Positions 1 to 7,805 of a DNA stretch of 32,052 nucleotides are shown piece after piece. This DNA is from Candidatus Faecimonas gallistercoris (GTDB taxonomy: Bacteria > Bacillota_I > Bacilli_A > RF39 > UBA660): assembly GCA_018712565.1 (NCBI GenBank), contig DVGU01000032.1, positions 1-32,052 on the forward strand, written 5' to 3'. Each line of letters begins with the position of its first letter. Positions within the stretch are counted from its first letter, which is position 1. The position numbers were made by a program, and so were the translations under genes. The notes under the pieces were generated by a model. It saw nothing but the letters and a program-made list of their open reading frames with translations. It made no database searches and was not told where the DNA came from.

Positions 1-155
1 TAACTAATCATACTCCTAAAAAGGTATAAAATATTTATTAGCTTATCAAAAGTTTTCTCGGCATAAAACATCATATAGACTATATATAGTTTATTCATAA
101 AAAGTTGCACTTGACTTTTTAATTAATAATTATTTGAAGATGTTATTTTTGACTT

Positions 156-185
156 AAAAAGAAGACTATATTTTGTCTTCTTTTT
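156..185 (-). terminator. Intrinsic terminator of the orphan gene at 191-823
   Basis: An 11-bp perfect inverted repeat (156-166 with 175-185, AAAAAGAAGAC / GTCTTCTTTTT) lies just downstream of the stop codon at 191. On the minus strand the stem ends in a T-rich run, as expected for Rho-independent termination. The 155 bases to its left hold no gene I can support. Confidence 0.75.
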
Positions 186-190
186 GCTTA

Positions 191-823
191 TTATTTTGTA
201 TTTGAAGTTGTTTGTTGGTTATGTGTCTTATCGAAAGCTTCTATTCTGTCGGCTACTAAACTGGTTCCAATGGTATGATATGCATCACCACTATCTATAC
301 TTAAATTGGCAACCCGAACATAGTCATCTCTATTTTGAGAATATCTATATATTTCCATCATTTCCTTATCTTTACTTAAAGGGATATTTGTTCCTAATTG
401 ATTATTTACATACGTTCGAAAAGCATCCTGTGTCTCGTCTGATGTAGCAGCTTTCCCTCTAAAGCATGCTAGATCTTCCTTTGTTATTCCAAGTCCAGCA
501 CCAAATTTACTGTTTTTTCCTTCTCTATCAGGACGATTTCCTAAGAGCATATCTAAAAACATATCATGATGCTCAAAGTAATCATTACCAGTTCTATTTA
601 TCATCCAACTCATATCTTTAAAGAATTGATTTGTCTCATAACCTATATAAGCTCTTGTTACTTCATCAATATTTTCTATATCCCTTTGTATTTCAAGAAT
701 TATCCTACCATATACATCTTTTTCTTTTTCAAATTTTGCTTTATCTATCAAATCTTGCTGTCTTTTTATACCTTCTTTTAAGTTTTCTAACCTTTCCTTT
801 TTTATTTCATTATAAGTTTTCAT
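191..823 (-). CDS. Hypothetical cytosolic protein, 210 aa
   Basis: I do not recognise the family. The product has no signal peptide or membrane segment. Residues 1-60 are highly charged and predicted helical or coiled coil (MKTYNEIKKERLENLKEG start), and the rest is a mixed globular region with the stretches DMFLDMLLGNRPDREGK and DLACFRGKAATSDE. The ATG start is preceded by AAAGGAG about 11 bases upstream, and a strong hairpin terminator follows the stop, so it appears to be a real monocistronic gene. A (TA)n tract at about 853-865 lies in the upstream region and may be part of its promoter, but no clean -35/-10 pair is visible. Reality of the gene is well supported; function is unknown. Confidence 0.75.
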   Translation of the reverse strand: MKTYNEIKKERLENLKEGIKRQQDLIDKAKFEKEKDVYGRIILEIQRDIENIDEVTRAYIGYETNQFFKDMSWMINRTGNDYFEHHDMFLDMLLGNRPDREGKNSKFGAGLGITKEDLACFRGKAATSDETQDAFRTYVNNQLGTNIPLSKDKEMMEIYRYSQNRDDYVRVANLSIDSGDAYHTIGTSLVADRIEAFDKTHNQQTTSNTK

Positions 824-919
824 TCTATATTTTACTCCTTTCTTACCTTAAGTATATATATATATAAAATCAACGTTTTAAGTGAGGTTATATAGAGTTT
901 TGTCATAAATTTACATTAT

Positions 920-946
920 AAAACACATCTTTTTTTGATGTGTTTT
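920..946 (-). terminator. Intrinsic terminator after the yihY-like gene
   Basis: The inverted repeat AAAACACATC (920-929) / GATGTGTTTT (937-946) with a 7-base loop lies 9 bases beyond the stop codon at 955. The U tract on the minus strand is short (TTTT then A), so this is a moderate-strength candidate. It closes the three-gene operon that starts at 4327. Confidence 0.6.
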
Positions 947-954
947 TAGCTACT

Positions 955-1812
955 TTATTTCTTATTTTTGTTATTAGTAAGAAGCATTCCTGTTCTTTCA
1001 ATATCTTCTTCCTTGGTATTACCGGCATTAATTGCCATACCTAATACAAATATATATGATAAAATATAAATCCATAATAGAAGAATTACAATATTAGAAA
1101 TACTTCCATAGAAGATATCGTATTTTGAAAATCTTCCTATATAAAACGTATAAATTTCTGTTGCGAGAATCCAACTGATAGTAGTAAATAATGCTCCTTT
1201 TGTTGTTGTTTTACTTCTTATTTTTTTATCTGGAGCTACTACATATAATAGTTTTATATTTAAATAAACTACTACTATTGAAATTGGATATTTTATAATT
1301 TGATAAATTCGATATATGATGTCAACTAATGTTTGATTCTTGGCTGTTTCTTTAATAATTTCAAAAATTGTATCTCCATAGACTGGAACTAATATTAAAA
1401 ATAGAAAAATCCAAACTAATATAAATGTCATTCCTATTGCTTTCATTCTTCGTTTTAATACATTATCTGATTTTATTTTATATATCTCATTTGAGGTAAT
1501 AATCATAGAATGTGTACCGTTTGATGCTAGTAAAAATGCGGATAAGAAGAAGACAAAAATATTAAAATTAAGAGTGTCTCTTGTTACTGTTGTTAATAAC
1601 AGTTCTGCTATTGTTCCTGGTAATGTAGATAATAATACATCATTTAATGCTTCTAAAGGAATAGAAAATCTAGATGCGATTGCTCCTATTAATGCGATTA
1701 ACGGAATGATTGATAAGACAAGAAAAAAAGCAAGTTGTCCAGGAAGAACTCTCATTTCTGGTTTTGCTATAATTGAAATGACTTTTTTAAAAAATCCTGT
1801 TACTTGCTCCAT
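955..1812 (-). CDS. YihY/BrkB-family inner-membrane protein
   Basis: The polytopic membrane protein (about 285 aa) matches the YihY/virulence factor BrkB family, once misannotated as ribonuclease BN. The N-terminal region carries the typical LPGQLAFFLVLSIIPLIALI segment, in which a polar/Pro-containing helix precedes a Ser-Ile-Ile-Pro turn. It is followed by about five more hydrophobic helices, including the late segment SNIVILLLWIYILSYIFVLG. Two in-frame ATGs exist, at 1821 and 1812. The AAAGGG ribosome-binding site sits one base from the first and 9 bases from the second, so I prefer 1812. The gene starts a few bases after the stop of the GGDEF-type sensor and is the last gene of that operon. 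Molecular function of the family is not settled; a transport role is often suggested. Confidence 0.85.
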   Translation of the reverse strand: MEQVTGFFKKVISIIAKPEMRVLPGQLAFFLVLSIIPLIALIGAIASRFSIPLEALNDVLLSTLPGTIAELLLTTVTRDTLNFNIFVFFLSAFLLASNGTHSMIITSNEIYKIKSDNVLKRRMKAIGMTFILVWIFLFLILVPVYGDTIFEIIKETAKNQTLVDIIYRIYQIIKYPISIVVVYLNIKLLYVVAPDKKIRSKTTTKGALFTTISWILATEIYTFYIGRFSKYDIFYGSISNIVILLLWIYILSYIFVLGMAINAGNTKEEDIERTGMLLTNNKNKK

Positions 1813-1826
1813 ATTCTTCATCCCTT

Positions 1827-3866
1827 TTACTTCATTTCTTCTTTTGCTGTTATCATTTCTAGTGTTGCTTCATTTATAGCGTCATCTAATGTCTTTATTT
1901 CATCAGTAATCATACTATAACCAATTGCGGCACCAAATTCATGTGGTAGATTTTTCATTTCTTTACCAAGTTTTTTTACATATGTAGCAACTTGTCTTTC
2001 ACTATAGCCTACTAAATATATTAAGAATTCATTTCCATCTGTACGAACAATTTCACTATTTTCAAGTTGGGTATTTACTAATATACTTGCTGCTTTAATG
2101 ATTAGTTCGTCTCCTTCTTCATGTCCATAATTATCATTAATATATTTTACATTATTTAAATCGACCATAACAATTGCTTGAGGATATACTTTTGATTCTT
2201 CCCACTCTGGCATTTTAGCATTTAGATAATTTCTATTTTTTAATGAAGTTAGCATATCTGTGTATTTATGTCTATCACTTGTTTTTACTTTTTTAATTTG
2301 TTTTTTCTTTTTTATGATTAAATAAATTATTAACAAAATTATCAAAGGAACAAAGATAATTGTTAGTACGATTGTATAGACTTGTTCAAAAGTTGATCCT
2401 TCTAAAATTGAGGCATTTAAGTTGGCAATACCACTATTTCTATAATTATAGTATGAATTGGTATTAATTATATAATTAAATAAATCATAGAATGCTTCAT
2501 TATTATTCTTAACCATAAATTTATAATCATTCAACATAGTATCTGTATATAATAATTTTAAATTTTTAAACTTATTATTTTGATAGTATGTATAGATTTC
2601 TTGGTCTACCACTATTAAACGACTTCCACTATTTTTTACTAAATCATCTATATTATCATAAGTTTTGATTTTAGCTCTTGCATTATTAGAAAAATAATTA
2701 TATAGTGAATCTCCACCTAACATGGCTATTCTGTCAGCTTTCATACTTTCAAAAGATGTTACTATATGATTATCATTTTCTTTTCCTAATACGACATATT
2801 TTTCTATAAATGTTGATAGAGTTGATTTATATTTTTCATTATTATAATTGTAATAGTCAAAATATAAGTCTACTTCTCCTTTGTCGATTGCTTTTTTTAA
2901 TTCTTGAATCGTATCATATCCCTTATATTTAAAGGTTATTCCTGAAAGTCTTGCTACTCTATCTACATATTCACCAGCAATACCTGCTACTTTTCCATTG
3001 ACCATTTTTTCGTATGGTGAATTTTCTACATATCCGTAAGTATAGTTTTTAGATATTAAGTCAGCTTTTGTTTTGGCATCTAGGTCATTGGCTTCTAAGT
3101 AATATTCTAAATATGCGTTATTATATTCTTCTACATATTTCGTTTGTTTCCACTTGTTATAATACTTTGTAACAATCTCATTTAATTCATCATTATCTTT
3201 AGTCAACGTTAAAACTATTTGTTTTTGCATCTCTGTAAAGAAATAATTAATAGAATACTTATCATTTTCAATGGTATAACTTAAATACATAATATTTGGT
3301 ACGATAATCATATCTACTTCATCATCATCTAATGCTTTATATAAATCTTTAATATCATCATAGTTTTTATAAGATAGATTAGTTCCACTTTTTAAATAAT
3401 AACTTATTTCACTAGAATCTTCTTTAAATATACCAAAGGTTGTATTTTTAAAATCCTTAATACTATTTATTCTTTCGTAGGTTTTTCCTACTGCTACATA
3501 ATTATCATTAAATAATAGTAAGTCTTTTTTTCCTATCTTTTCATCATTATCTAGTATTCTAATTCGAAAACTATCTGTAGAAGGTTTAGAGTCTTTTAGA
3601 TAAGGAATACGATTAAATTCTAGACCGATATTATCTTCAAAGTCATCTAAAAAATTAAAGATAACTCCTTCTCCATTCAATCCATATAATGGATAGTCGT
3701 TAACTACTTCAAAATCGTAGGTTTTATCTTCATTTTCTTGTACCCATTGCTTTTCTCGTACTGTTAGGGTTGTTGTTTCATCTTCTTTATTATAATAACG
3801 ATAGACAAAAACAAATGTTAATAGCGCAATTATAATTGGAATTATAATTAATAATTTCTTTTTCAT
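1827..3866 (-). CDS. Membrane sensor: two SBP_bac_3-like domains plus degenerate GGDEF domain
   Basis: The 679-aa protein has an N-terminal anchor (about 4-21) and a large extracytoplasmic part resembling two tandem solute-binding domains (about 45-260 and 270-490), as in BvgS/EvgS-type sensors. A second membrane helix lies at about 496-518, and a cytoplasmic GGDEF-family domain at about 530-679. The domain keeps the nucleotide-side motif DLNNVKYINDNYGHEEGD (569-586), but the signature loop reads DGNEF at 610-614 instead of GGDEF. The first Gly and the metal-binding acidic residue are therefore replaced. By family knowledge this should abolish or weaken diguanylate cyclase activity, leaving GTP binding or a partner-binding role. 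The start overlaps the upstream stop as TAATG, so it is translationally coupled to the 153-aa bitopic protein. No EAL or intact GGDEF protein is seen in this window. Confidence 0.85.
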   Translation of the reverse strand: MKKKLLIIIPIIIALLTFVFVYRYYNKEDETTTLTVREKQWVQENEDKTYDFEVVNDYPLYGLNGEGVIFNFLDDFEDNIGLEFNRIPYLKDSKPSTDSFRIRILDNDEKIGKKDLLLFNDNYVAVGKTYERINSIKDFKNTTFGIFKEDSSEISYYLKSGTNLSYKNYDDIKDLYKALDDDEVDMIIVPNIMYLSYTIENDKYSINYFFTEMQKQIVLTLTKDNDELNEIVTKYYNKWKQTKYVEEYNNAYLEYYLEANDLDAKTKADLISKNYTYGYVENSPYEKMVNGKVAGIAGEYVDRVARLSGITFKYKGYDTIQELKKAIDKGEVDLYFDYYNYNNEKYKSTLSTFIEKYVVLGKENDNHIVTSFESMKADRIAMLGGDSLYNYFSNNARAKIKTYDNIDDLVKNSGSRLIVVDQEIYTYYQNNKFKNLKLLYTDTMLNDYKFMVKNNNEAFYDLFNYIINTNSYYNYRNSGIANLNASILEGSTFEQVYTIVLTIIFVPLIILLIIYLIIKKKKQIKKVKTSDRHKYTDMLTSLKNRNYLNAKMPEWEESKVYPQAIVMVDLNNVKYINDNYGHEEGDELIIKAASILVNTQLENSEIVRTDGNEFLIYLVGYSERQVATYVKKLGKEMKNLPHEFGAAIGYSMITDEIKTLDDAINEATLEMITAKEEMK

Positions 3867-4327
3867 TATTCAGCCTCTCTATCTTTTGTCCAAGAAAAAT
3901 CGTTCTTTGCATGATGTTTATATCCAATTATAGGAAAATTACTTGCTTCTGTATCTTTTTTTATAAATACTTGAATATCGTAAAACTCTTTTTCTTTTTT
4001 ATTTAAATTATCTGTTACTTTTGGAGTTAGTGCTTTTGCTGTATCTAGACTAGTATCATCTTGTACTGTAATAATTACTTCAATTATTTTTCCAGATACA
4101 CTAACGCTTGCTTCTTTTACAGCAGAATCATCTTCTAATGCTGATACTATCTTATCTGATTTTTTATCTGTGATTTCTACTTCTTCAATACCGTCAAGTC
4201 GATCTCCATATAGAGCTACGCCTTCTTTTGGAAAAAACATAGTTACTATTTGAAAGGCTAATATTACTAATATTAAAAATACTCCAATTGCTATAATTAC
4301 AAATTTATTTTTTCTTATAAAACTCAT
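3866..4327 (-). CDS. Small bitopic membrane protein, 153 aa
   Basis: An N-terminal membrane helix (about 9-33, FVIIAIGVFLILVILAFQIV) is followed by an extracytoplasmic domain. Its apparent order is helix-strand-strand-helix-strand: DKIVSALEDD, KEASVSVSG, KIIEVIITVQ, TAKALTPKVTDNL, FYDIQVFIKK. That order resembles the ring-building-motif or Asp23-like ferredoxin folds, but this is inference and I cannot name a family. It is the first gene of the operon. It has its own strong promoter (4352-4380) and an AGGA ribosome-binding site about 8 bases before the ATG. Its stop overlaps the next start as TAATG, which suggests a fixed stoichiometry with the sensor. A role as an accessory subunit or ligand-binding partner of the sensor is plausible but unproven. 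Confidence 0.8.
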   Translation of the reverse strand: MSFIRKNKFVIIAIGVFLILVILAFQIVTMFFPKEGVALYGDRLDGIEEVEITDKKSDKIVSALEDDSAVKEASVSVSGKIIEVIITVQDDTSLDTAKALTPKVTDNLNKKEKEFYDIQVFIKKDTEASNFPIIGYKHHAKNDFSWTKDREAE

Positions 4328-4351
4328 TTATCATCACATCCTAATATCATT

Positions 4352-4380
4352 ATTATACACTATGTATATTCCTTTTTCAA
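4352..4380 (-). promoter_or_regulatory. Sigma-70-type promoter of the sensor/yihY operon
   Basis: On the minus strand, TTGAAA (4375-4380) and TATAAT (4352-4357) are separated by exactly 17 bases. The -35 box directly abuts the gatB stop codon at 4381, so the promoter fills the 53-base gap between gatB and the 153-aa gene. No terminator is seen between them, so some read-through from gatCAB is likely. Confidence 0.85.
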
Positions 4381-5805
4381 TTATTTGTTTAACTCTTCTT
4401 TTAAAATATCCATGGCCATAGAAGGGTTTAGACTTCCTTTACTTTCCTTCATTACTTGTCCCATCAAATATTTAATTGCACGATCTTTTCCTGCTTTATA
4501 ATCCGCTACACTTTCTGGATTATCATTAATTATTTTTTGTATCATTTCTGTTATTTTAGAATTATCTGTAATATTTTGAATCCCTGTTTCTTTAATTATT
4601 TCTTTGATTGATTTTTCACTTTCCATAATCATATTGATAATTTCTTTTAGATTTTTACTGGTAAGTGTTTTATCACTTATATTATTTGTTAATTCTATAA
4701 ACTTTTCTTTTGTAAGATGTGTTTTTGTAATTTCTATTTCGTTTTTATTTAAGTAAGCAGATATATCTCCTAGTAGTAAGTTAGATGCTGTTTTGAAGTC
4801 TATATTCTCATTGAAAAATTCATTTAAATAATCACTTAGAGTTCTATTTTGTACTAATTTTTTAGAGTTTACTTCACTTATTCCAAGAGTTTGATATTTT
4901 TCTCTTCTTTCGTCGGGTAACATTGGTATAGTCTTTCTTACTGTATTAATTTGGTCTTCTGTTATATATACATATGGAATGTCTGGTTCTGGGAAATAAC
5001 GATAATCATTTCCTGTTTCTTTTACACGCATTAGTACAGTATCATTCAATTTAGAATCGAAACGTCTTGTCTGAGGAAGAAAAGTCTCGCCGTTATCATA
5101 AAGTGTTGCTTGTCGTTGGATTTCTTTTTCAATACTTAATTTTACATTAGAAATAGAACCAATATTTTTAATTTCTGCTTTTGTTCCTAATGGGTCAGAT
5201 TCTTTTTTTCTAATAGATACATTAGCATCAGCTCTCATAGATCCTTCTTCCATTTTACAGTCAGATACATCACTGTAGAATAATAATTCTTTTAGTTTTT
5301 CTAAATACAACTTAGCTTCTTCGCCACTTTCCATACATGGCTTGGTTACGATTTCTATTAATGGTACTCCAGCACGATTAAAATCTAGTAAAGTTTTGGT
5401 ACCTCTATGTGTACTTTTACATGTATCTTCCTCAATATGCATTTCTTCAATTTCTATTTTTTTCTTTTTACCATTTATCTCTATTTCTACATAACCATCG
5501 TAAGCAATTGGGGTTTCTGCTTGTGTAATCTGGTAGTTTTTAGGGTTATCTGGATAAAAATAATTCTTTCTATCAAAATGCATTTTAGGACGGATCTTAC
5601 AGTTTAATACTAAGGCTGCTTTGATTGCTAGATTTAGTACTTCTTTATTTAAGGTAGGAAGAGTTCCTGGATATCCTAGGTCGACTACATTGGTTAAGGA
5701 ATTAGCCATTTGCCCATAACCGTTTTCACTATTTGAAAATATCTTTGTCCTTGTTTTTAATTCACAGTGTACTTCTACACCTATGGTTGGAATATAATTA
5801 GACAT
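4381..5805 (-). CDS. gatB: Asp-tRNA(Asn)/Glu-tRNA(Gln) amidotransferase subunit B
   Basis: GatB is the tRNA-binding and kinase subunit of the GatCAB transamidosome, which converts mischarged Glu-tRNA(Gln) or Asp-tRNA(Asn) into the correct aminoacyl-tRNA. The start region IGVEVHCELKTRTKIFS, the phosphotransfer-site region YFYPDNPKNYQITQ, and the RADANVS and NDYRYFPEPD motifs are typical. The C-terminal YqeY-like tail ends with VMKESKGSLNPSMAMDILKEEL. Length (about 474 aa) is normal. Two ATGs are possible, at 5814 and 5805. The AAAGGA ribosome-binding site is correctly spaced (8 bases) only for 5805, which I use; the gene then overlaps the end of gatA by 8 bases. It is the last gene of gatC-gatA-gatB. 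Presence of the complex implies indirect Gln-tRNA and/or Asn-tRNA synthesis. Confidence 0.97.
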   Translation of the reverse strand: MSNYIPTIGVEVHCELKTRTKIFSNSENGYGQMANSLTNVVDLGYPGTLPTLNKEVLNLAIKAALVLNCKIRPKMHFDRKNYFYPDNPKNYQITQAETPIAYDGYVEIEINGKKKKIEIEEMHIEEDTCKSTHRGTKTLLDFNRAGVPLIEIVTKPCMESGEEAKLYLEKLKELLFYSDVSDCKMEEGSMRADANVSIRKKESDPLGTKAEIKNIGSISNVKLSIEKEIQRQATLYDNGETFLPQTRRFDSKLNDTVLMRVKETGNDYRYFPEPDIPYVYITEDQINTVRKTIPMLPDERREKYQTLGISEVNSKKLVQNRTLSDYLNEFFNENIDFKTASNLLLGDISAYLNKNEIEITKTHLTKEKFIELTNNISDKTLTSKNLKEIINMIMESEKSIKEIIKETGIQNITDNSKITEMIQKIINDNPESVADYKAGKDRAIKYLMGQVMKESKGSLNPSMAMDILKEELNK

Positions 5806-7258
5806 TTTTATCATCCTTTCTTGGATCTAAATTTAGGTTTAGTTTTTTTTCTAAGAAGCTTGCTAGTTGATAGATAGTTGCTTCTTCAAAACTATTACCT
5901 ATAATATGTAGTCCTATTGGCATATTTCCTTTTCCAAAACCAATTGGAAGAGAAAGTCCAGGAAGTCCTGCCATATTTACTGGAATTACTAAAACATCGT
6001 CCATAAAGCTTTTTGATGGGTCATCCATTGGATCTGTTAAGTCATATGCTGTTGTTGTGGTGGTTGGTCCTATGATTAGGTCATAATCTTTAAAGATTCT
6101 GTCGAATTCTTTTTTCATATCATCTCTGATAGATAAGGCTTTGTTGTAATAAATCTTTGCGTTTTCTCCACTTAATAAGTAAGAGCCAACCATAATTCTT
6201 CTTTTTACTTCTTTGCCAAAACCATTTTTTCTTGTTTCTAAATATAAGTCTTCTATATCTTTTGGATTCTCAGTTGTATATCCATAACGGATTCCATCAA
6301 ATCTTGCTAGGTTAGAAGAGGCTTCTCCCATGGCAATGATTTGATATAGTGGTACTGCTTTGTCTAAATATTTCATGTCTACGTAGTCTACTGTTGCACC
6401 ATTTTTCTCTAACATTTTTTTTACTTTTTCGACTTCGTTTCTAATCTCTTCTGTTACGATATCACTCATAAAGTAGTTTGGAAGAGCTATTTTCATTCCT
6501 TTAATATCTTTTCCTATTAGCCTAGTGAAGTCTTCTTGTTCTTTATCGGCAGAAGTTAAATCTTTATTATCTGGTCCTGAAATTATATTTAAAAGCAAAG
6601 CATTTTCATAGACATTTTTCGTCATTGGACCGATTTGATCTAGACTGGATGCGAAAGCTACTAATCCATAACGAGATACTCTTCCATACGTTGGTTTCAT
6701 TCCTACTATTCCTGTATAACTTGCTGGTTGACGAATAGATCCTCCGGTATCTGTTCCTAGAGCAAACAATACATCACGAGAGGCAATTGTTGTTGCAGAT
6801 CCACCTGAGGAACCTCCTGATATTTTTTCTTTATTCCAAGGATTTTTAGGAGCACCAAAATAGCTTGTTCTACTACTTGATCCCATGGCGAATTCATCCA
6901 TGTTCGTTTTTCCAATGATAATCATATCATTTTTATTTATTTTATCTACTACAGTTGCATTATAAATAGGAATAAAATTTTCTAGTATATGAGATGCACA
7001 CGTTGTCTTTAAATCCTTGGTTATGATATTATCTTTTACTGCAATTGGAAGAGCAAATAATAAATTATTTCCTACTTCCTTTTGTTCTAGTTCTTTTGCT
7101 TTTTTTCTTGCTTCATCCTTATTTAATGTAATATAGGCATTTAATTCTTTATTTGCCTCAATTCTTTCAAAGGCTTCCTCTACTAAGTCGATTGGTTTAA
7201 TTTCTTTTTCTTTTAAAGCTTTGTGAATTTCTTCAATTGTTTTATCTAAATATTTCAT
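5798..7258 (-). CDS. gatA: Asp-tRNA(Asn)/Glu-tRNA(Gln) amidotransferase subunit A
   Basis: GatA is the glutamine amidase subunit, which releases ammonia for GatB. The amidase-signature Ser-cisSer-Lys triad is visible. Lys75 is in PIAVKDN, Ser150 in ISGGSSGGSA and Ser174 in GTDTGGSIRQPAS, with the same spacing as the described Staphylococcus aureus triad (79/154/178). The length (about 486 aa) matches the family. An upstream in-frame GTG at 7279 would overlap gatC by 20 bases. The ATG at 7258 is preferred because GAGGGAG lies just upstream and it sits one base after the gatC stop (TAA-G-ATG). Confidence 0.97.
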   Translation of the reverse strand: MKYLDKTIEEIHKALKEKEIKPIDLVEEAFERIEANKELNAYITLNKDEARKKAKELEQKEVGNNLLFALPIAVKDNIITKDLKTTCASHILENFIPIYNATVVDKINKNDMIIIGKTNMDEFAMGSSSRTSYFGAPKNPWNKEKISGGSSGGSATTIASRDVLFALGTDTGGSIRQPASYTGIVGMKPTYGRVSRYGLVAFASSLDQIGPMTKNVYENALLLNIISGPDNKDLTSADKEQEDFTRLIGKDIKGMKIALPNYFMSDIVTEEIRNEVEKVKKMLEKNGATVDYVDMKYLDKAVPLYQIIAMGEASSNLARFDGIRYGYTTENPKDIEDLYLETRKNGFGKEVKRRIMVGSYLLSGENAKIYYNKALSIRDDMKKEFDRIFKDYDLIIGPTTTTTAYDLTDPMDDPSKSFMDDVLVIPVNMAGLPGLSLPIGFGKGNMPIGLHIIGNSFEEATIYQLASFLEKKLNLNLDPRKDDKNV

Positions 7259-7259
7259 C

Positions 7260-7568
7260 TTAGGCTCCCTCACTCTCACTGATTACAATTGGTACTTCAA
7301 TATAGTTTCCACTATGCTTTGGAGCATTTTTTAATACTTCTTTTGGATTTAACATTTCTCCTGGTATGTCTTCTCTTACTATGGTATTTTTCTGCCAAGG
7401 AGCAATCATTCTTTCATCGTCATAGCCACTTACTTCTTTGATTTTATCCACGTCATTTAAAAGTTGTTTTAACTCCACTTGATATTTTTCTATTTCTTCT
7501 TCATCTACTTTAATTCTTGCTAGATGAGCAACATGCAAAACTTCTTCCTTGGTTAATTTATCTTTCAC
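7260..7568 (-). CDS. gatC: Asp-tRNA(Asn)/Glu-tRNA(Gln) amidotransferase subunit C
   Basis: The 102-aa GatC wraps around the GatA/GatB interface and stabilises the complex. The sequence shows the family's N-terminal EVLHVAHLARIKVDEEE helix and the C-terminal extension ending near PIVISESEG, including the conserved region WQKNTIVREDIPGEML. The start codon is GTG, preceded by a near-perfect AAAGGAGG at 8-base spacing. It is the first gene of the gatCAB operon, which has its own promoter at 7595-7603 just downstream of the terminator of the preceding operon. Confidence 0.95.
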   Translation of the reverse strand: MKDKLTKEEVLHVAHLARIKVDEEEIEKYQVELKQLLNDVDKIKEVSGYDDERMIAPWQKNTIVREDIPGEMLNPKEVLKNAPKHSGNYIEVPIVISESEGA

Positions 7569-7594
7569 TTGGAATTCCTCCTTTAACTTTAGTT

Positions 7595-7603
7595 ATTATA
7601 TCA
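7595..7603 (-). promoter_or_regulatory. Extended -10 promoter of gatCAB
   Basis: The minus strand reads TGATATAAT, an extended -10 (TGnTATAAT), about 27 bases upstream of the gatC GTG. No good -35 box lies at the usual distance, which is tolerated in extended -10 promoters. Confidence 0.65.
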
Positions 7604-7616
7604 TAAATTTCTTTTC

Positions 7617-7643
7617 AAAAAAAGAACTACTATCTAGTTCTTT
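7617..7643 (-). terminator. Intrinsic terminator of the OB-fold/alpha-CTD operon
   Basis: A 9-bp stem AAAGAACTA (7621-7629) / TAGTTCTTT (7635-7643) is followed on the minus strand by seven T residues (7617-7623). It lies 4 bases after the stop codon of the 52-aa microprotein and separates that operon from the gatC promoter. Confidence 0.85.
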
Positions 7644-7646
7644 AAT

Positions 7647-7805
7647 TTATAATCCTAATGCTTTTAGCCAATATTTTTGAAGCTCTAAATTTTTTCTTTC
7701 TATTCTTATTTTTGTTGCTTTATTTTCTTCTTGTAACTTTTTTATTTCTCGTTTTAAGAATAATATTTCTTCTTGTACTTCCTTACTTCCTTTTTCTTGT
7801 TTCAA
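7647..7805 (-). CDS. Coiled-coil microprotein, 52 aa, TTG start
   Basis: This short gene reads from a TTG at 7803-7805 to a TAA at 7650-7652 or the overlapping end at 7647. GAGGTG sits 6 bases upstream of the TTG, inside the end of the alpha-CTD-like gene, with which it overlaps by 23 bases in another frame. The product begins MKQEKGSKEVQEEILFLKRE, continues as a heptad-like Lys/Glu/Leu helix, and ends LQKYWLKALGL. It is almost all predicted coiled coil, like the C-terminus of the protein encoded immediately upstream, so the two could pair. The strong terminator begins a few bases after the stop, consistent with this being the true last gene of the operon. Function unknown. Confidence 0.7.
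   Translation of the reverse strand: MKQEKGSKEVQEEILFLKREIKKLQEENKATKIRIERKNLELQKYWLKALGL

Noticed and set aside
1..155. Start of another minus-strand gene at the left edge (ATG near 9-11 after AGGAGT)
   Set aside because: The Shine-Dalgarno-like sequence directly touches the ATG and only two codons are visible; cannot be supported.
850..868. TATATATA tract upstream of the orphan gene
   Set aside because: Simple AT repeat without arms or spacing that would support an operator; too weak for a separate claim.
7569..7616. T-box or tRNA-responsive leader upstream of gatCAB
   Set aside because: The leader is only about 20 bases after the -10 box, far too short for a T-box.
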